Origin: Rhipidocladum racemiflorum
Lineage: Eukaryota > Streptophyta > Magnoliopsida > Poales > Poaceae
Reading direction: 5' to 3'
DNA: 64,000 nt
Assembly: GCA_036346355.1 (NCBI GenBank)
Contig: CM070572.1
Span: 4,533,001 to 4,597,000, forward strand
Shown: positions 54,639-64,000 of the stretch, piece after piece
Numbering within the stretch: the first letter of the stretch is position 1
Layout: each line of letters begins with the position of its first letter
Notes under the pieces: generated by a model
Databases searched by the model: none
What the model was told of the DNA's origin: nothing
What the model saw: only the letters and a program-made list of their open reading frames with translations
Made by a program: the position numbers and the translations under genes

Positions 54639-54843
54639 TGTTAGGAATATGCCTCAAATCCTAAGCTACCATATTTTGTAGTCCTTGCCTTCTACGATAC
54701 AGACTCTTTTGCTATATAAGCCACCCCTATGTACATGTAATCATTGAACCAAATAGTAGATTATTTCCCGTGGTTTTTTTCCGAGAGGGTTTTTTCACGT
54801 TAAATCACTGTCTCTATTATTTTGCCGTGCTCTAAACCTTACA
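54639..54843 (+). repeat. LTR 3 (205 bp) of the array
   Basis: Same length and structure as LTR 1, including GCTATATAAGCCACCCC. It ends AAACCTTACA, a one-base change in the terminal block. It is followed by ACTAC, the partner of the ACTAT before LTR 1. Confidence 0.92.
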
Positions 54844-54848
54844 ACTAC

Positions 54849-57076
54849 TAGGTACAAATTAGACTACTAGTGGCAGAGAGAGGGGTGTTGGTGGGACACT
54901 GGGAGCCATGTCCTCTCTCATGATGCCAAAGTTTCTATTCTAGCTATTTAGATTTCAACAAAAATTGATAGTATCAATACTATTTTTATGGATTTATATT
55001 GGATTTTTTTTGATTTTTATGGATTTTATAAAACCCTTTTGCCATTTTTAGTTTTATAAAAAGAAATTTTTTCAGAAAATTTATAATCTAAAATATTCCA
55101 AAACTAATTTTATTAGGTTACAAATATTCCATAGTATTTTAGAGAATTTTTCCAAGATTTTTAGAGCATTTTTACTATTTTATCCCAACCACTTTTTTCT
55201 TGGCCCAATTTAATCCGAAAAAAAAGAAATGATAGGTGGGACCGGACCCCACTTGTCATATGTTTCTTCTAGCTTGGGCTAATGGGCATGGACCAGGGAA
55301 GAGCTTCTCTCTCTCCCCTCCATTGTTGCTTCCAAAGAGCTTCAGGATCTCCTCCGCTTGGACACAAAAAATCTGCGAAAAATTATATTCGGAATCCACG
55401 CAATTCACTTTATCCATTTGTTGCCAATTTTCCCGAAAAATCTTGCTCTTAATTGCCGGATTTTACTCCTCACCCGAATTCCAAATTTCCATCAATTTCC
55501 ATTCTTCCCAAACTTCCCGCAACTATAAAATCCACCCCAAGGACCCCCCACCTCTACAACCCGATGCTCACCTCCACAAATCAATCCCATGTTTGCAATC
55601 CTCATTTTTGCGCAAGGTGAGACATCTTGTTTTGGGGCACCATTTCTTTTCTTTTCTTTCGGTTGCACCGGCTAGCCACCCCACCGGCCGCCGGTACCGG
55701 CTCCATCGTGTCGCGCCGCCCCCCCCCCCCCTTTCCCCATTGTGCCATGACCAAGGTAGAGAGTGCCGTGTGAAGCTAGAGAAAAAAATATATAATTCTT
55801 TTTCAAAAAAGAGAGGGGGAGAGAGAGAGCGAGCAGTCCAAATTAAATTTTAAAAAGAGAGAGAGAAATATATGGAAATTTTCGTACTGTAGCAACAATG
55901 TGATTTCGTACCAGCAAAATTCAGATTTACATAGCGGTGTGCGGGTAATCTGAACACTTCATGGGGTAAACGGAAAAGGCCCGACCTAATGATTGAGGCT
56001 TACGAATAATAGCCGGTTTATTTTTCACCGTGCGCTTCGGTTACAAATAACTCCGGGCGTTCTAACCCAAAACCCCCACAGTCACACTGACATCTAGACC
56101 TCTAGTTAATTGTCCCCACCTGTCATTAGCATACGCTCGTTACCTTCCAAGCAAGCATTAGATCCTACAATCCTTTAACTCTAACATAGAAAAATATTTA
56201 TTATAGACAACAACTCCTATAATAATGATTTATACTATTTTATATGTCTGTTTATGGAGAGATAGCTCTACTCTCTCTTTCTTCTAGATCCCATCAGGCA
56301 AATCTTATGTTACAAAGCATGTAGATGAATAACGTAGTACTGTTGTACATGAATGTTCTTACTCTTATGCGTGGAAGAATTAGTGCGTAAGGGAGAAATC
56401 CGCATCACCTTTTTTAAAAAACTCCCCTTAGAAATTCCGAAATCGTGAATAGATCCTTCCATCATTTTTTTTTCGAAAAAGGGCCTGTAGTTTCGCAGAT
56501 TCACGAACGGATCCTTCACCTATTTTTTTTGCAAAAAAAAACCCCGTGATTACGCAAATTCGTCGATAGCTCTTAGTCAACCTATTTTAAAAAAACTGAG
56601 AAAATCAAAATTACACTGAGGTGCACCGTTTTTTTTTTCAAAAATGACATGTGGTTTCGCAGATTCGCGAACGAATATTCCACTCTTTTTTCTTTGCAAA
56701 AAAGATCTATGGTTACACAAATTCAACGACGATTCATACCTAACCTATTTTTTAAACCCTAAAAAATCAAAACTATATTTAGATCCTCTTACTTTTTTAA
56801 ATAAAAAAAATCTTAACCAAATTTCGTAAAACAAGACATCGCGTGTGAGTGTGACTCTTACTGTTAACATGATCTTGCTACGCTGTCTGCCAGTGCCTGC
56901 CCTTGTCCCGAAGCGAAACGGGAATGAACACCCCGCACAACAACACATCACCCCGACTCATTCAGCGACGCACGTCTCCCTCCTCGTCGAGTTAGACCAA
57001 ACCGCGAAGCGAAGCGAGACGACACGCCAAGCCACCACACAATCGCGCCCCCCGTCGCCGTGCGCCTAGGGTTTCG
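54849..57076. other. Intergenic region upstream of the 57077 gene; decayed repeats
   Basis: 54950-56060 resembles an old LTR-type sequence: AT-rich left part, ACTATAAAATCCACCCC near 55523, C-rich downstream sequence. No ends or target duplication were found. The 205-aa ORF at 55236-55853 has no domain and crosses low-complexity sequence (C run at about 55720, GA run at about 55806). About 56491-56780 holds two diverged copies of a 163-bp unit (TTTCGCAGATTCRCGAACGRAT at 56491 and 56654). The last 200 bp are the presumed promoter and 5' UTR. Confidence 0.4.
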
Positions 57077-60000
57077 ATGGAGCCCGCTGCCGCCGCCTCC
57101 TCCTCGTCCACGTCATCGTCGGCGGGGGCGGCGGCGGCGAGGCGGAGGTTGCCGGAGGCCGCGGAGCTGAAGCTGCGGCGGAAGACGCTGGAGTCGGTGC
57201 TGGAGCAGTGCCAGCGCGCGCTGGAGGTGATGCGCGAGGACAATCTCGGCATCGCCGTGCCGGAGGAGGCCGCCGAGGCGGCGAATCCGGAGGAGGAGGG
57301 GCAGGACGGGGGCGGCCTGGCTGCCGGCGACGGTTGCGATGAGGAGGGGGCGCAGCCACCGCCACCGTCGGATGCAGACTACGAGACGGACGAGGTGAGG
57401 GATAGATCTCGCGTAGTGCCTCTTGATTTTGTGGTCCGGGGATTCGTAGGAGATTGAGTACTCGGGTTCTGATATTGATGGCTCAATTGATTGGTAATCT
57501 GCGACAATTAGGCGTTTCGTGAAATTTGGATCCTCGAAATGTTAGTGATTTAGTTGGATAGGAGATGGTAGCGTCCTGGTATTAGGTCAAATTCACACGA
57601 AATTGCCCTATTTTGGATGGTAGTGCCACATGTTGACGAATTTTTACTGTAGTAGCCCGTTTTTTGGGGGCAAAAGTAGCCCCGTCGGATCAGTTTTGCG
57701 GAAATGCCCCCTGTCCGAGTGCGGATGACCCGGCACCTGCCACAGTCACCTAGCACGAAAGGGTCTGGCCAGCGCGGGAGCGACGCTGGCGCGAGGCGAC
57801 GAGATGGGCGCTCCTTTCCGTGCACAGTTAGCGCGGGAGGCGCACGCGGACACATGATTGGTTGCTGAACCAGCTGCCAAGAGTGCGAAGCAAGTGGCAG
57901 CTCGTTCTCACGTCTGCTGTCTGGAGAACCTGAACGTGCTTGTGTCCTGTCCTTTTTTAGACGCTTTCCTATGTTTCTGAGAGAACCAATCACAAGTGCA
58001 GTGGATCCAAGTTGCAAGCTACAGAAAGGCATGACATGCATGCCGTACTGCCCTGCCACGGCAGGCCTCCTCCTCCCGTGCCGGCTGTGCGGTGCCTCGG
58101 TCTGGGCCCTAGCCGCGGTTGCACCTACCTTCCGTGGTGCTGGCTCTTCCGCGCTCAATGAGGAGCTACTTTTGCAAATTTTGTCGCACGGGGCCAGATT
58201 TGCAAAAAACTGAGGTCTAAAGGGCCATTTCGGTGAACAGTTCCATGTTGACTATACCTTGTTGCTATGATATTTCTGTGATGTCGTGTGGCGAGTCTGC
58301 CAGTAAGTCAAATTACTACGGTTTGCCAGGTATAGTCGCATTCTGAGTTATAGATAATCTATGGGAAGGTGCGGCAGCTACCAATTGAATGTGTTGCTGG
58401 GTAGCAGGGTAGGTGAGGGCTGTTACGGCAATTGGGACTTGAGGTCACAGCAGGATGTGGAAGCAGAGAGGTGGGATGCCTATTGTCCAATCAAATGAGC
58501 CAAAAGTCAGACCCGAACTAGGGAGTTACGACAAAATGTATGAGTCGCATATTCTCCAATCGAATGTGTTGTACTTAGTGAAAACTGAACTAGGGAGCTC
58601 GGCAAATTTGATAAGGCTGCGTATTTGTCCGATCAAATGTTTTATAACTCATAAAGGAGAACTGAGCTATGAGTGGGCAAATGACTGTAGTTTCATAGTT
58701 TTGGTTATTAATTTTTAGTTACTTTTATATATGGAGAAATATCTGTTATGAACCATGGATGTAGGTGTTGGTGTTCCTGGTGTCAAGTTTACCCTTTCCA
58801 ATTTTGTTTTCTCAATGACAACTGTGGGCTGAACTGTTCTCTGGCACCTTTTGTATCACTTATTGGGATGACATGAAAGCAGGGACTAGGGAGAGTGGGA
58901 AAGAGAAAAGAGAGCTTTCATTGTACTTCTTCCTTCTGTTCTGAAATTATCCTAAATTTTTTTATCTCTCCCTTTACGTTGCAGCTGTGTGATCTTCTTA
59001 AATCGAGGGTTGAATCACCTGAATTTCTCGAAAAGCTTGATAGCATCCAGAAGTCAATGTATCAGCATGGTGCAGGTGCGCATTTGCCGAGCAAACCATT
59101 ATTGCCCTTTGCTGGACTTGAAAGTTTAACCAGAATTATGGCTTTAAAATGAATGCACGCACTCATCTTTCTGCAGCATGTTACAAATTTCATTTTATTT
59201 CACTCCTTCCAATTGAACCTGGCAACTGAACAGTTCCACAATTATTCATGTAACAGTAGATGAAACTATATCATGGGATATCATAAGTGTGGCAGATATA
59301 TGGGATGATAAAAGTATGAACGTTAGTGATGATTCAGAGGATGGATATGTTCTTGTTAAGCAAGAGGACATAGTTGATGGGATTGCATCCTTCATGGCTG
59401 CATACTTGTTGTCGCTGAAACAAACTAAGGTATGCAAAGTTCAGTTCACGCCTTAATTTGTGATCTTCTCCCTTATTTCTTTTCTGTCTACCTGGATATC
59501 CTTCCTCATGTAGTCCTTCCTCATATTTAGTCTCACTCTCAAAGAATTTTGGGTTCTGACTGAATAATTATGCTTACTTTACAGTGGCTACTGAGGTTCA
59601 GGATATATAAATATTGTTATTTACAACCATGATTTTTTATGGGGTCCTGTTTATTTTTATTAATGTTAGAAGATGGATTACCAATGGTTCAACATAATGT
59701 CTACTCTTTATGATAGGCTTGACGTAATTTGTCAGTTGTGTTGTTTATATCATAGTTACCAAAAACGCGGTTCGTCCGAGTCGCGGCGGTACGGAATTCA
59801 AGTTCATGGTTTGCCACATTTTCTTCCAATTTCCATTGCGAACACGAATCCTGTACACTAAACCGATTCGGGTTCGAAGAATTCGGTTCGCGATTCGTGG
59901 GGGTTCACAGCAAATCCAGTAACTATGGTTTATATCAATACGGGAAGGCCCACCTCTATTCGTTGTCATGTCTTGATTGCTGGATTATCATCATGGAAGA

Positions 60001-61179
60001 GGATTTCATTATCACTCATTGATTTGGAATCTTCATGTTTTTTTATGGCTGAAAATTTCATGTTATGCAGGAATTGACGCCCAATCAACTTCAACAAGGT
60101 TACCTTTTATTTTCCTGTATTAATTCTGATTAGTTTGGTTAATTAGAAAAACTTATGTTAGACTTATTTTTGTCAGCCCTTAGCAAGACATTTTCCGCTA
60201 AAAAGAGTAAAAGCAAGCTTCAGAAGGCATGGGATGGAACACAAGTTATTTATAATATAGCATCATGGAGTGCGACAGCTATTGGGTAAGTTGTCCTTAC
60301 AAATCAATAACCATGAACACAGTTCCTATAGAATTCTCCCAGCAAATGATTTTCCCAGATCGAGCCAAGGAACATGGAATCCCTCTGGCCGGTTTGCCAA
60401 GCTTGGGTTTCTGTAGAAACATCAGAAGTTAGCTTCTAGTACAGATGCCACATAAGCCTTTCGACAGAACTCAATTAGCTCCTCGGTGAAACTAAGGGCA
60501 ATAATGTCTTCAAACTCCATCTTTAGCTACCTTAACTCAATTCCTTCCGACTTGGTGGATTTGTTGGGGAAGCCTTACAAGCTTCTAAAGGCTCCTTGGA
60601 CGTATGTGCAAAGAATCTGTGCTAGAAACTTTTGCTGGAAGAATTTTCTTCCCTCTGAAAATTTCAAAGTTAGTAAAGAAGCTCACCCAAACTAGATGGT
60701 CTGTAAGCAACAAGCATAAACTGATCATGGACCCCTGGTCTCATGGCAACTGGACATCATCACATCACACCCAAATGGAGCCTTTAGGGTCTGATGAGTT
60801 AGATGAGAATAAGATGCGTCAGTTGATGATAGGGATTGATTGAATACCCTTGTTCAGCATGCCATTTTCTCTAACAGTATTTAAATCGTCAGTTGATGAT
60901 AGGGATTGATTGAATACCCTTGTTCAGCATTCCATTTTCTCTAACAGTACTTAAATCACATATGTTTCCTGCACAAAATTATATTGCAAGCATTAACATA
61001 AATTTCGAGGTAGTGGCATCCTTAGGGGTAAGATCCTGATCAGCTTGCGGGTGTTTGCTGTTCCTGTAGCTCAACTGATTTTGTTCCGCTCTTGCAGTAT
61101 CTACCAGAACCCAGCGATTCTAAAAGCAGCAAGTACTGCTTTTTGGACATCCTGCCGTGTAATATCAAAGTTTCTGTGA
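57077..61179 (+). CDS. Conserved plant protein of unknown function
   Basis: Six exons: 57077-57394, 58985-59075, 59257-59429, 60071-60098, 60177-60285 and 61098-61179 (stop TGA 61177-61179). GT-AG borders and phases 0,1,0,1,2 agree, giving 266 aa. ATG 57077 is the first Met after GCGCCTAGGGTTTCG, a usual plant leader ending. The N-terminus is Ala/Ser-rich, then has a helical ELKLRRKTLESVLEQCQRAL, then acidic linkers. The rest is strongly conserved in plants: LKSRVESPEFLEKLDSIQKS, DETISWDIISVADIWDD, EDGYVLVKQEDIVDGIASFM, ELTPNQLQQALSKTF, SKLQKAWDGTQVIYNIASWS and the C-terminal IYQNPAILKAASTAFWTSCR. No catalytic motif is seen; the C-terminal stretch is hydrophobic and could touch a membrane. 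I do not recognise a function. Introns carry a terminal-repeat element, a hAT MITE and a tandem duplication. Confidence 0.9.
57592..58237. mobile_element. TIR element in intron 1 of the 57077 gene, about 646 bp
   Basis: The left end TTCACACGAAATTGCCCT pairs with the right end, reverse-complemented TTCACCGAAATGGCCCT. The interior is GC-rich and creates a misleading 202-aa minus-strand ORF. No target duplication was found, so the superfamily is open. Confidence 0.5.
58481..58690. repeat. Three diverged 70-bp tandem units in intron 1 of the 57077 gene
   Basis: TATTGTCCAATCAAATG (58481), TATTCTCCAATCGAATG (58550) and TATTTGTCCGATCAAATG (58622) start parallel blocks. Each has a GAACTAGGGAG or GAACTGAGCTA word further on. 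Confidence 0.6.
59751..59927. mobile_element. hAT MITE in intron 3 of the 57077 gene, 177 bp
   Basis: The ends are CATAGTTAC and its inverse GTAACTATG. GTTTATAT flanks both sides exactly (59743-59750 and 59928-59935), an 8-bp hAT-type duplication. The interior repeats GGTTCG/CGAACC words that fold back. Confidence 0.85.
60817..60956. repeat. 70-bp tandem duplication in intron 5 of the 57077 gene
   Basis: CGTCAGTTGATGATAGGGAT starts at 60817 and at 60887. The two 70-bp copies differ at only about three positions, so the duplication is recent. Confidence 0.92.
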
Positions 61180-61960
61180 ATAGTCCATGGCTTGTCGTCG
61201 TGATCCTGTACACATTGCGTGACTACGAGCATGATATGACTTCCCTGTACCTCCAATATCAGGGAAGCATTGTTGCCAACATTTGTGGTACACTTGTTTA
61301 TGATGTAGTTCTATTGAATCCTCCACCGCTGGGCATTCACCCGCAGGATCATGGGTTGCTTCCAACAGTTAGAACATGTGTCAGAAGGTGTCAGCTCAAA
61401 CCACATCAGCGACCGGTGGGCTGACCCGTTGTATCTGACGCGTAATCTAATGGTTGAATGCAGCTTCCTGCGTCATCTGTATCCGATCTCCTCCGATTAA
61501 TATCTCCTTGTATATATCAGCCCGTTATTGTATGTCAGCTGTGCAACTGAACATGGGTGTATCCACCATCCATCCAATTGTAAATATATCGATCAATTCG
61601 TTTGAGTGACGTGTCGCTCGCTCACGTGTGTTGCTCCTTTCCATTTCGGAAGCACGAAGCTGTTACCAAGCGAGCTTACGGTGTCATTATCAAGAAGTAC
61701 TTTTATGTTTGTCTTTTTAAAAGTAGTATAAATATTAAAGGATGAATGAAGGGTAAATAGTGATTATCTATCCTTTGTTTGCTTTGAGATTTATATAATG
61801 GCCGCGGGTATCACGGACGTGCCCGTCGTTGCAAGCATCAGGGCTGTGGATGGGCCATTGGGATTCGTGTTCTGCTGAGCTAAACCGGCCAGTGATGAGT
61901 CAGGAACTGAGATGGGAAGGGCCCAGGGGCTAAACAACAACAACAACTGGCAGCAGAATA
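61180..61960. other. 3' UTR and downstream flank of the 57077 gene
   Basis: No further gene is recognised. The ORFs in this stretch lack similarity. Confidence 0.4.
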
Positions 61961-62220
61961 CTCCCTCCGGTACGGTAATATCTGTCGTTTTGGACATCGA
62001 CACGGTCTTTAAAACACAACTTTGACCGCTAATTTTTATTATAATATATTTATAAAACCCAATAAAATTATAATATTATGAAAGTACTTCTCGAGACAAG
62101 TCTACACATATAATTTTTATGTATCCAATTTAAATATTTAAAATTATATTGTTAGTCAAAGTTTCGAAAGTTTGACCATCACTATGTCCAAAACGACAGG
62201 TATTACCAAACCGGAGGGAG
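61961..62220. mobile_element. Stowaway MITE, 260 bp
   Basis: The ends are CTCCCTCCGGTACGGTAATA and, reverse-complemented, CTCCCTCCGGTTTGGTAATA. TA flanks both sides (61959-61960 and 62221-62222), as for Stowaway/Mariner. It is the same family as 11116-11374. Confidence 0.95.
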
Positions 62221-62222
62221 TA

Positions 62223-63253
62223 TAAGGTTAAGTCCTGGCAAGGAAGGGGATGGAGCGGAATTGAACAGGCATCGGCCTCCTCTCTCTCTCAACTCTCTGT
62301 GTCCCCGCCCGGTCACCTGCTGTTCTTCCTCCCACCCTCTTAACCCTTCTCAAATCATCCCTGTATCCTCCCAGGTCACCCTGTAATACGTACGCTCTAA
62401 TGTTAGTATAGCTGCAGTCACTTGTTCTGAGTTCTAAAATAGAAATAAACGAGAACCCACATGCAGATGGCAACGAAAGCCCGCATGCAGAAGGCAAGCA
62501 TCAAATAAAAAATACTGAAATTCGATACTTAAAGACACCATTCCATTCTTTTCTTTGGCTTCACATGCTATTCAGCTGTTGGGGTGTGCTTGTAGTATTG
62601 TATGGACATAAGCATTATTGTGTCTAGTATAGCTGCAGTCACTTTTTCTGATTTCTAAAATAGAAATAAACGAGAGCCCACGTGCAGAAGGCAACGAAAG
62701 CAGCAAGCGAAGAGGTAAGTAATTACTATCTACTTTTCATTTATAATATTTGTGCAACTTTAAAAAAGAAAAATCATAGAAGCATCTCTCTAAATACAGA
62801 GTGAAAGTGAGAAAGTGCCATGTATACTGCTCTTCTTCCACAAAAGAGGTTGAACCAAAACTGATGACGTAGAGAAAAATCCCCATAAGAATGAAAACCT
62901 CGTCAAGGTGCCAATTTTTGTCCAAATCCCACTCGGAATAGTGTTCAACTTGACTTGCAGACTTTCCCTAAAATAGGCAAGAGACAATGCCCATGAGAAA
63001 AAGGCATCAAATAATCATCAATGAGATCGCAGATACAAGTAAATGGAGTGGTTTCTACAAATATAAACAGTAAAATGAAATTAGTCATTCAGAACAAGGG
63101 CAAATGTAACATAAAGCTACTTCACACTGCGGTACAGAACTGCAAAGATAGTAAAATTACATCGGTCGCTCTGTAGTAGGCGTCCACAGCAGTCTCAAAG
63201 TACTCACCTTCAATGGACTTGGAATAGCAAGTTCTTTTAAGAAAAGGTGATGG
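62223..63253. other. Intergenic, with a 75-bp direct repeat
   Basis: AGTATAGCTGCAGTCACTT at 62405 recurs at 62626 (as AGTATAGCTGCAGTCACTTT) and the similarity extends about 75 bp through TCTAAAATAGAAATAAACGA. No gene is recognised. Confidence 0.5.
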
Positions 63254-63261
63254 GTGATGAT

Positions 63262-63629
63262 TAGGTTCAACTTACCGTTTTGAGGAAGAAAATCGAGTAA
63301 AGCGCGGTACCGATTTTTCTCCGAAAATCGCCAGAAAATCATCAAAATCGCATGGTTTCGAAATACAATTTTTTGACAAAAAAATTCAAAAAAATCATGA
63401 TTTTCTCTCGATTTTCACCGATTATCACGATATTTTGACCGACCAATTGAATGTTTCTCAAAAACCGATTTTTTGAGCAATTTTCTCTCGGTTTTCACTA
63501 ATTATAGCGATATTTACGCCGCATATTTTTTTTATTTTTTTAATTTAACCGGTTTATCAGCCGATTTTAGATGTCGTACCTCACCGATATGGCTGAAAAT
63601 CACGATAATCGCCAAAATTGTGAACCCTG
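63262..63629. mobile_element. hAT MITE, 368 bp
   Basis: The right end, reverse-complemented, is CAGGGTTCACAATTTTGGCG; the left end TAGGTTCAACTTACCG is a diverged copy. GTGATGAT flanks both sides exactly (63254-63261 and 63630-63637). The interior is full of CGATTTTC/GAAAATCG words. The ends match the 3084-4005 element. Confidence 0.85.
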
Positions 63630-63637
63630 GTGATGAT

Positions 63638-64000
63638 ATTCACAACTGTTTAAGGATACTAGTAAAGTGCCCGTGCGTTGCAACGGATCCCAAATAGATG
63701 ATGACACCACAAGTTCTAAACTCTTAAAGACAAAAAAAAACGAGAATTTAAAACTTGAGCTATCACTTATTTGAGATCCATTACTGAAGAATCACTGAAC
63801 AAAGGAAAACAATGAAATGCAAATAAGGCTAGACAAACAGCAAATAGCTACGGAATTCCTCACCTACTGGGCCTTGGGTCCCTACTGTTCTGGCCCAAGA
63901 ACGGCCTGGCAGACTCACCATCACCACCAACTCATTCTTATAATAGTTAAGATTAGCAGTAGGAGCTCACTTGAAATTAGAATCTCGATGGAGACGTGAG
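63638..64000. other. Window end, nothing recognised
   Basis: AGTAAAGTGCCCGTGCGTTG near 63661 is a phrase common in grass repeats, but the element boundaries are not visible here. No gene is seen. Confidence 0.35.

Larger units (their letters stand above)
50504..54843 (+). mobile_element. Non-autonomous LTR retrotransposon array: three LTRs, two internal regions
   Basis: LTRs at 50504-50708, 52664-52816 and 54639-54843 start TGTTAGGAAT; the first two end CTAACA and the third, diverged, TTACA. LTRs 1 and 2 are each followed two bases later by the PBS TGGTATCAGAGC (degenerate after LTR 2), complementary to initiator tRNA-Met. LTRs 2 and 3 are preceded by purine tracts (GGGAGGT, GGGGAGGT). ACTAT (50499-50503) and ACTAC (54844-54848) flank the whole, a 5-bp duplication with one mismatch. 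The two internal regions are related, sharing for example GATACGTTGACCATTATG and GATGTCTTGGCTTATGCCAT. Neither encodes gag or pol. The first contains a MITE; the second contains a sugar-transporter fragment. Confidence 0.88.

Noticed and set aside
55236..55853. 205-aa plus-strand ORF
   Set aside because: Low-complexity sequence in a decayed LTR-like region, with no domain.
57550..58158. 202-aa minus-strand ORF
   Set aside because: It lies within a TIR element in intron 1 of the 57077 gene and shows no domain.
60486..60843. ORFs of 69 and 79 aa in intron 5
   Set aside because: No domain recognised, and the flanking exons join in phase without them.

Overview
The window is nuclear DNA of a grass (Poaceae). 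It has spliced genes with GT-AG introns, GC-rich first exons, cereal-type Stowaway, Tourist, hAT and Mutator MITEs, a Tat-lineage Gypsy retrotransposon with a tRNA-primed PBS, and a miR164 hairpin with the 3' end I recall from cereal miR164d. The species cannot be fixed from the sequence alone. No prokaryotic feature or CRISPR array is present.

Layout. 1-1934: last exons of the CCR4-NOT subunit NOT2 (+). 3084-4005: a hAT-type element. 4196-4607: a Tourist MITE. 6343-6581: a TATA box and a miR164 precursor hairpin (+). 8834-12592: a four-exon CIP7-like gene (-), with a Stowaway MITE and a long GAA microsatellite in intron 1 and a Mutator-type MITE in its promoter. 14632-15332: a deleted hAT element keeping a broken C-terminal transposase fragment. 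16926-35429: a 5'-truncated, multiply stopped LINE, split by a 14.4-kb Tat/Gypsy element (18722-33092, coding on -) and by a 1.9-kb TG...CA element that looks like a solo LTR (33228-35104). 35430-39268: decayed repeats and a 70-bp minisatellite. 39269-42288: a MITE split by a 2.8-kb Tourist/Harbinger-type element. 42514-47939: an eight-exon gene for a conserved plant WD40-like protein (+). 49203-51832: several MITEs. 50504-54843: a non-autonomous LTR retrotransposon in a three-LTR tandem array that carries a sugar-transporter gene fragment. 57077-61179: a six-exon gene for a conserved plant protein of unknown function (+). 61961-63629: a Stowaway and a hAT MITE.

The four protein genes and the miRNA are separate transcription units with no sign of a shared pathway. 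NOT2 acts in mRNA turnover and miR164 represses NAC transcription factors. The CIP7-like, WD40-like and unknown-function genes are recognised by conserved plant sequence only. Transposable elements make up more than half of the window and have entered introns, promoters and each other. The most unusual loci are the spliced antisense gene with its own TATA box inside the Tat element, the three-LTR array with host-gene capture, and the miR164 hairpin. Exon joins were checked by reading-frame continuity by eye; percent identities and folding energies were not computed.
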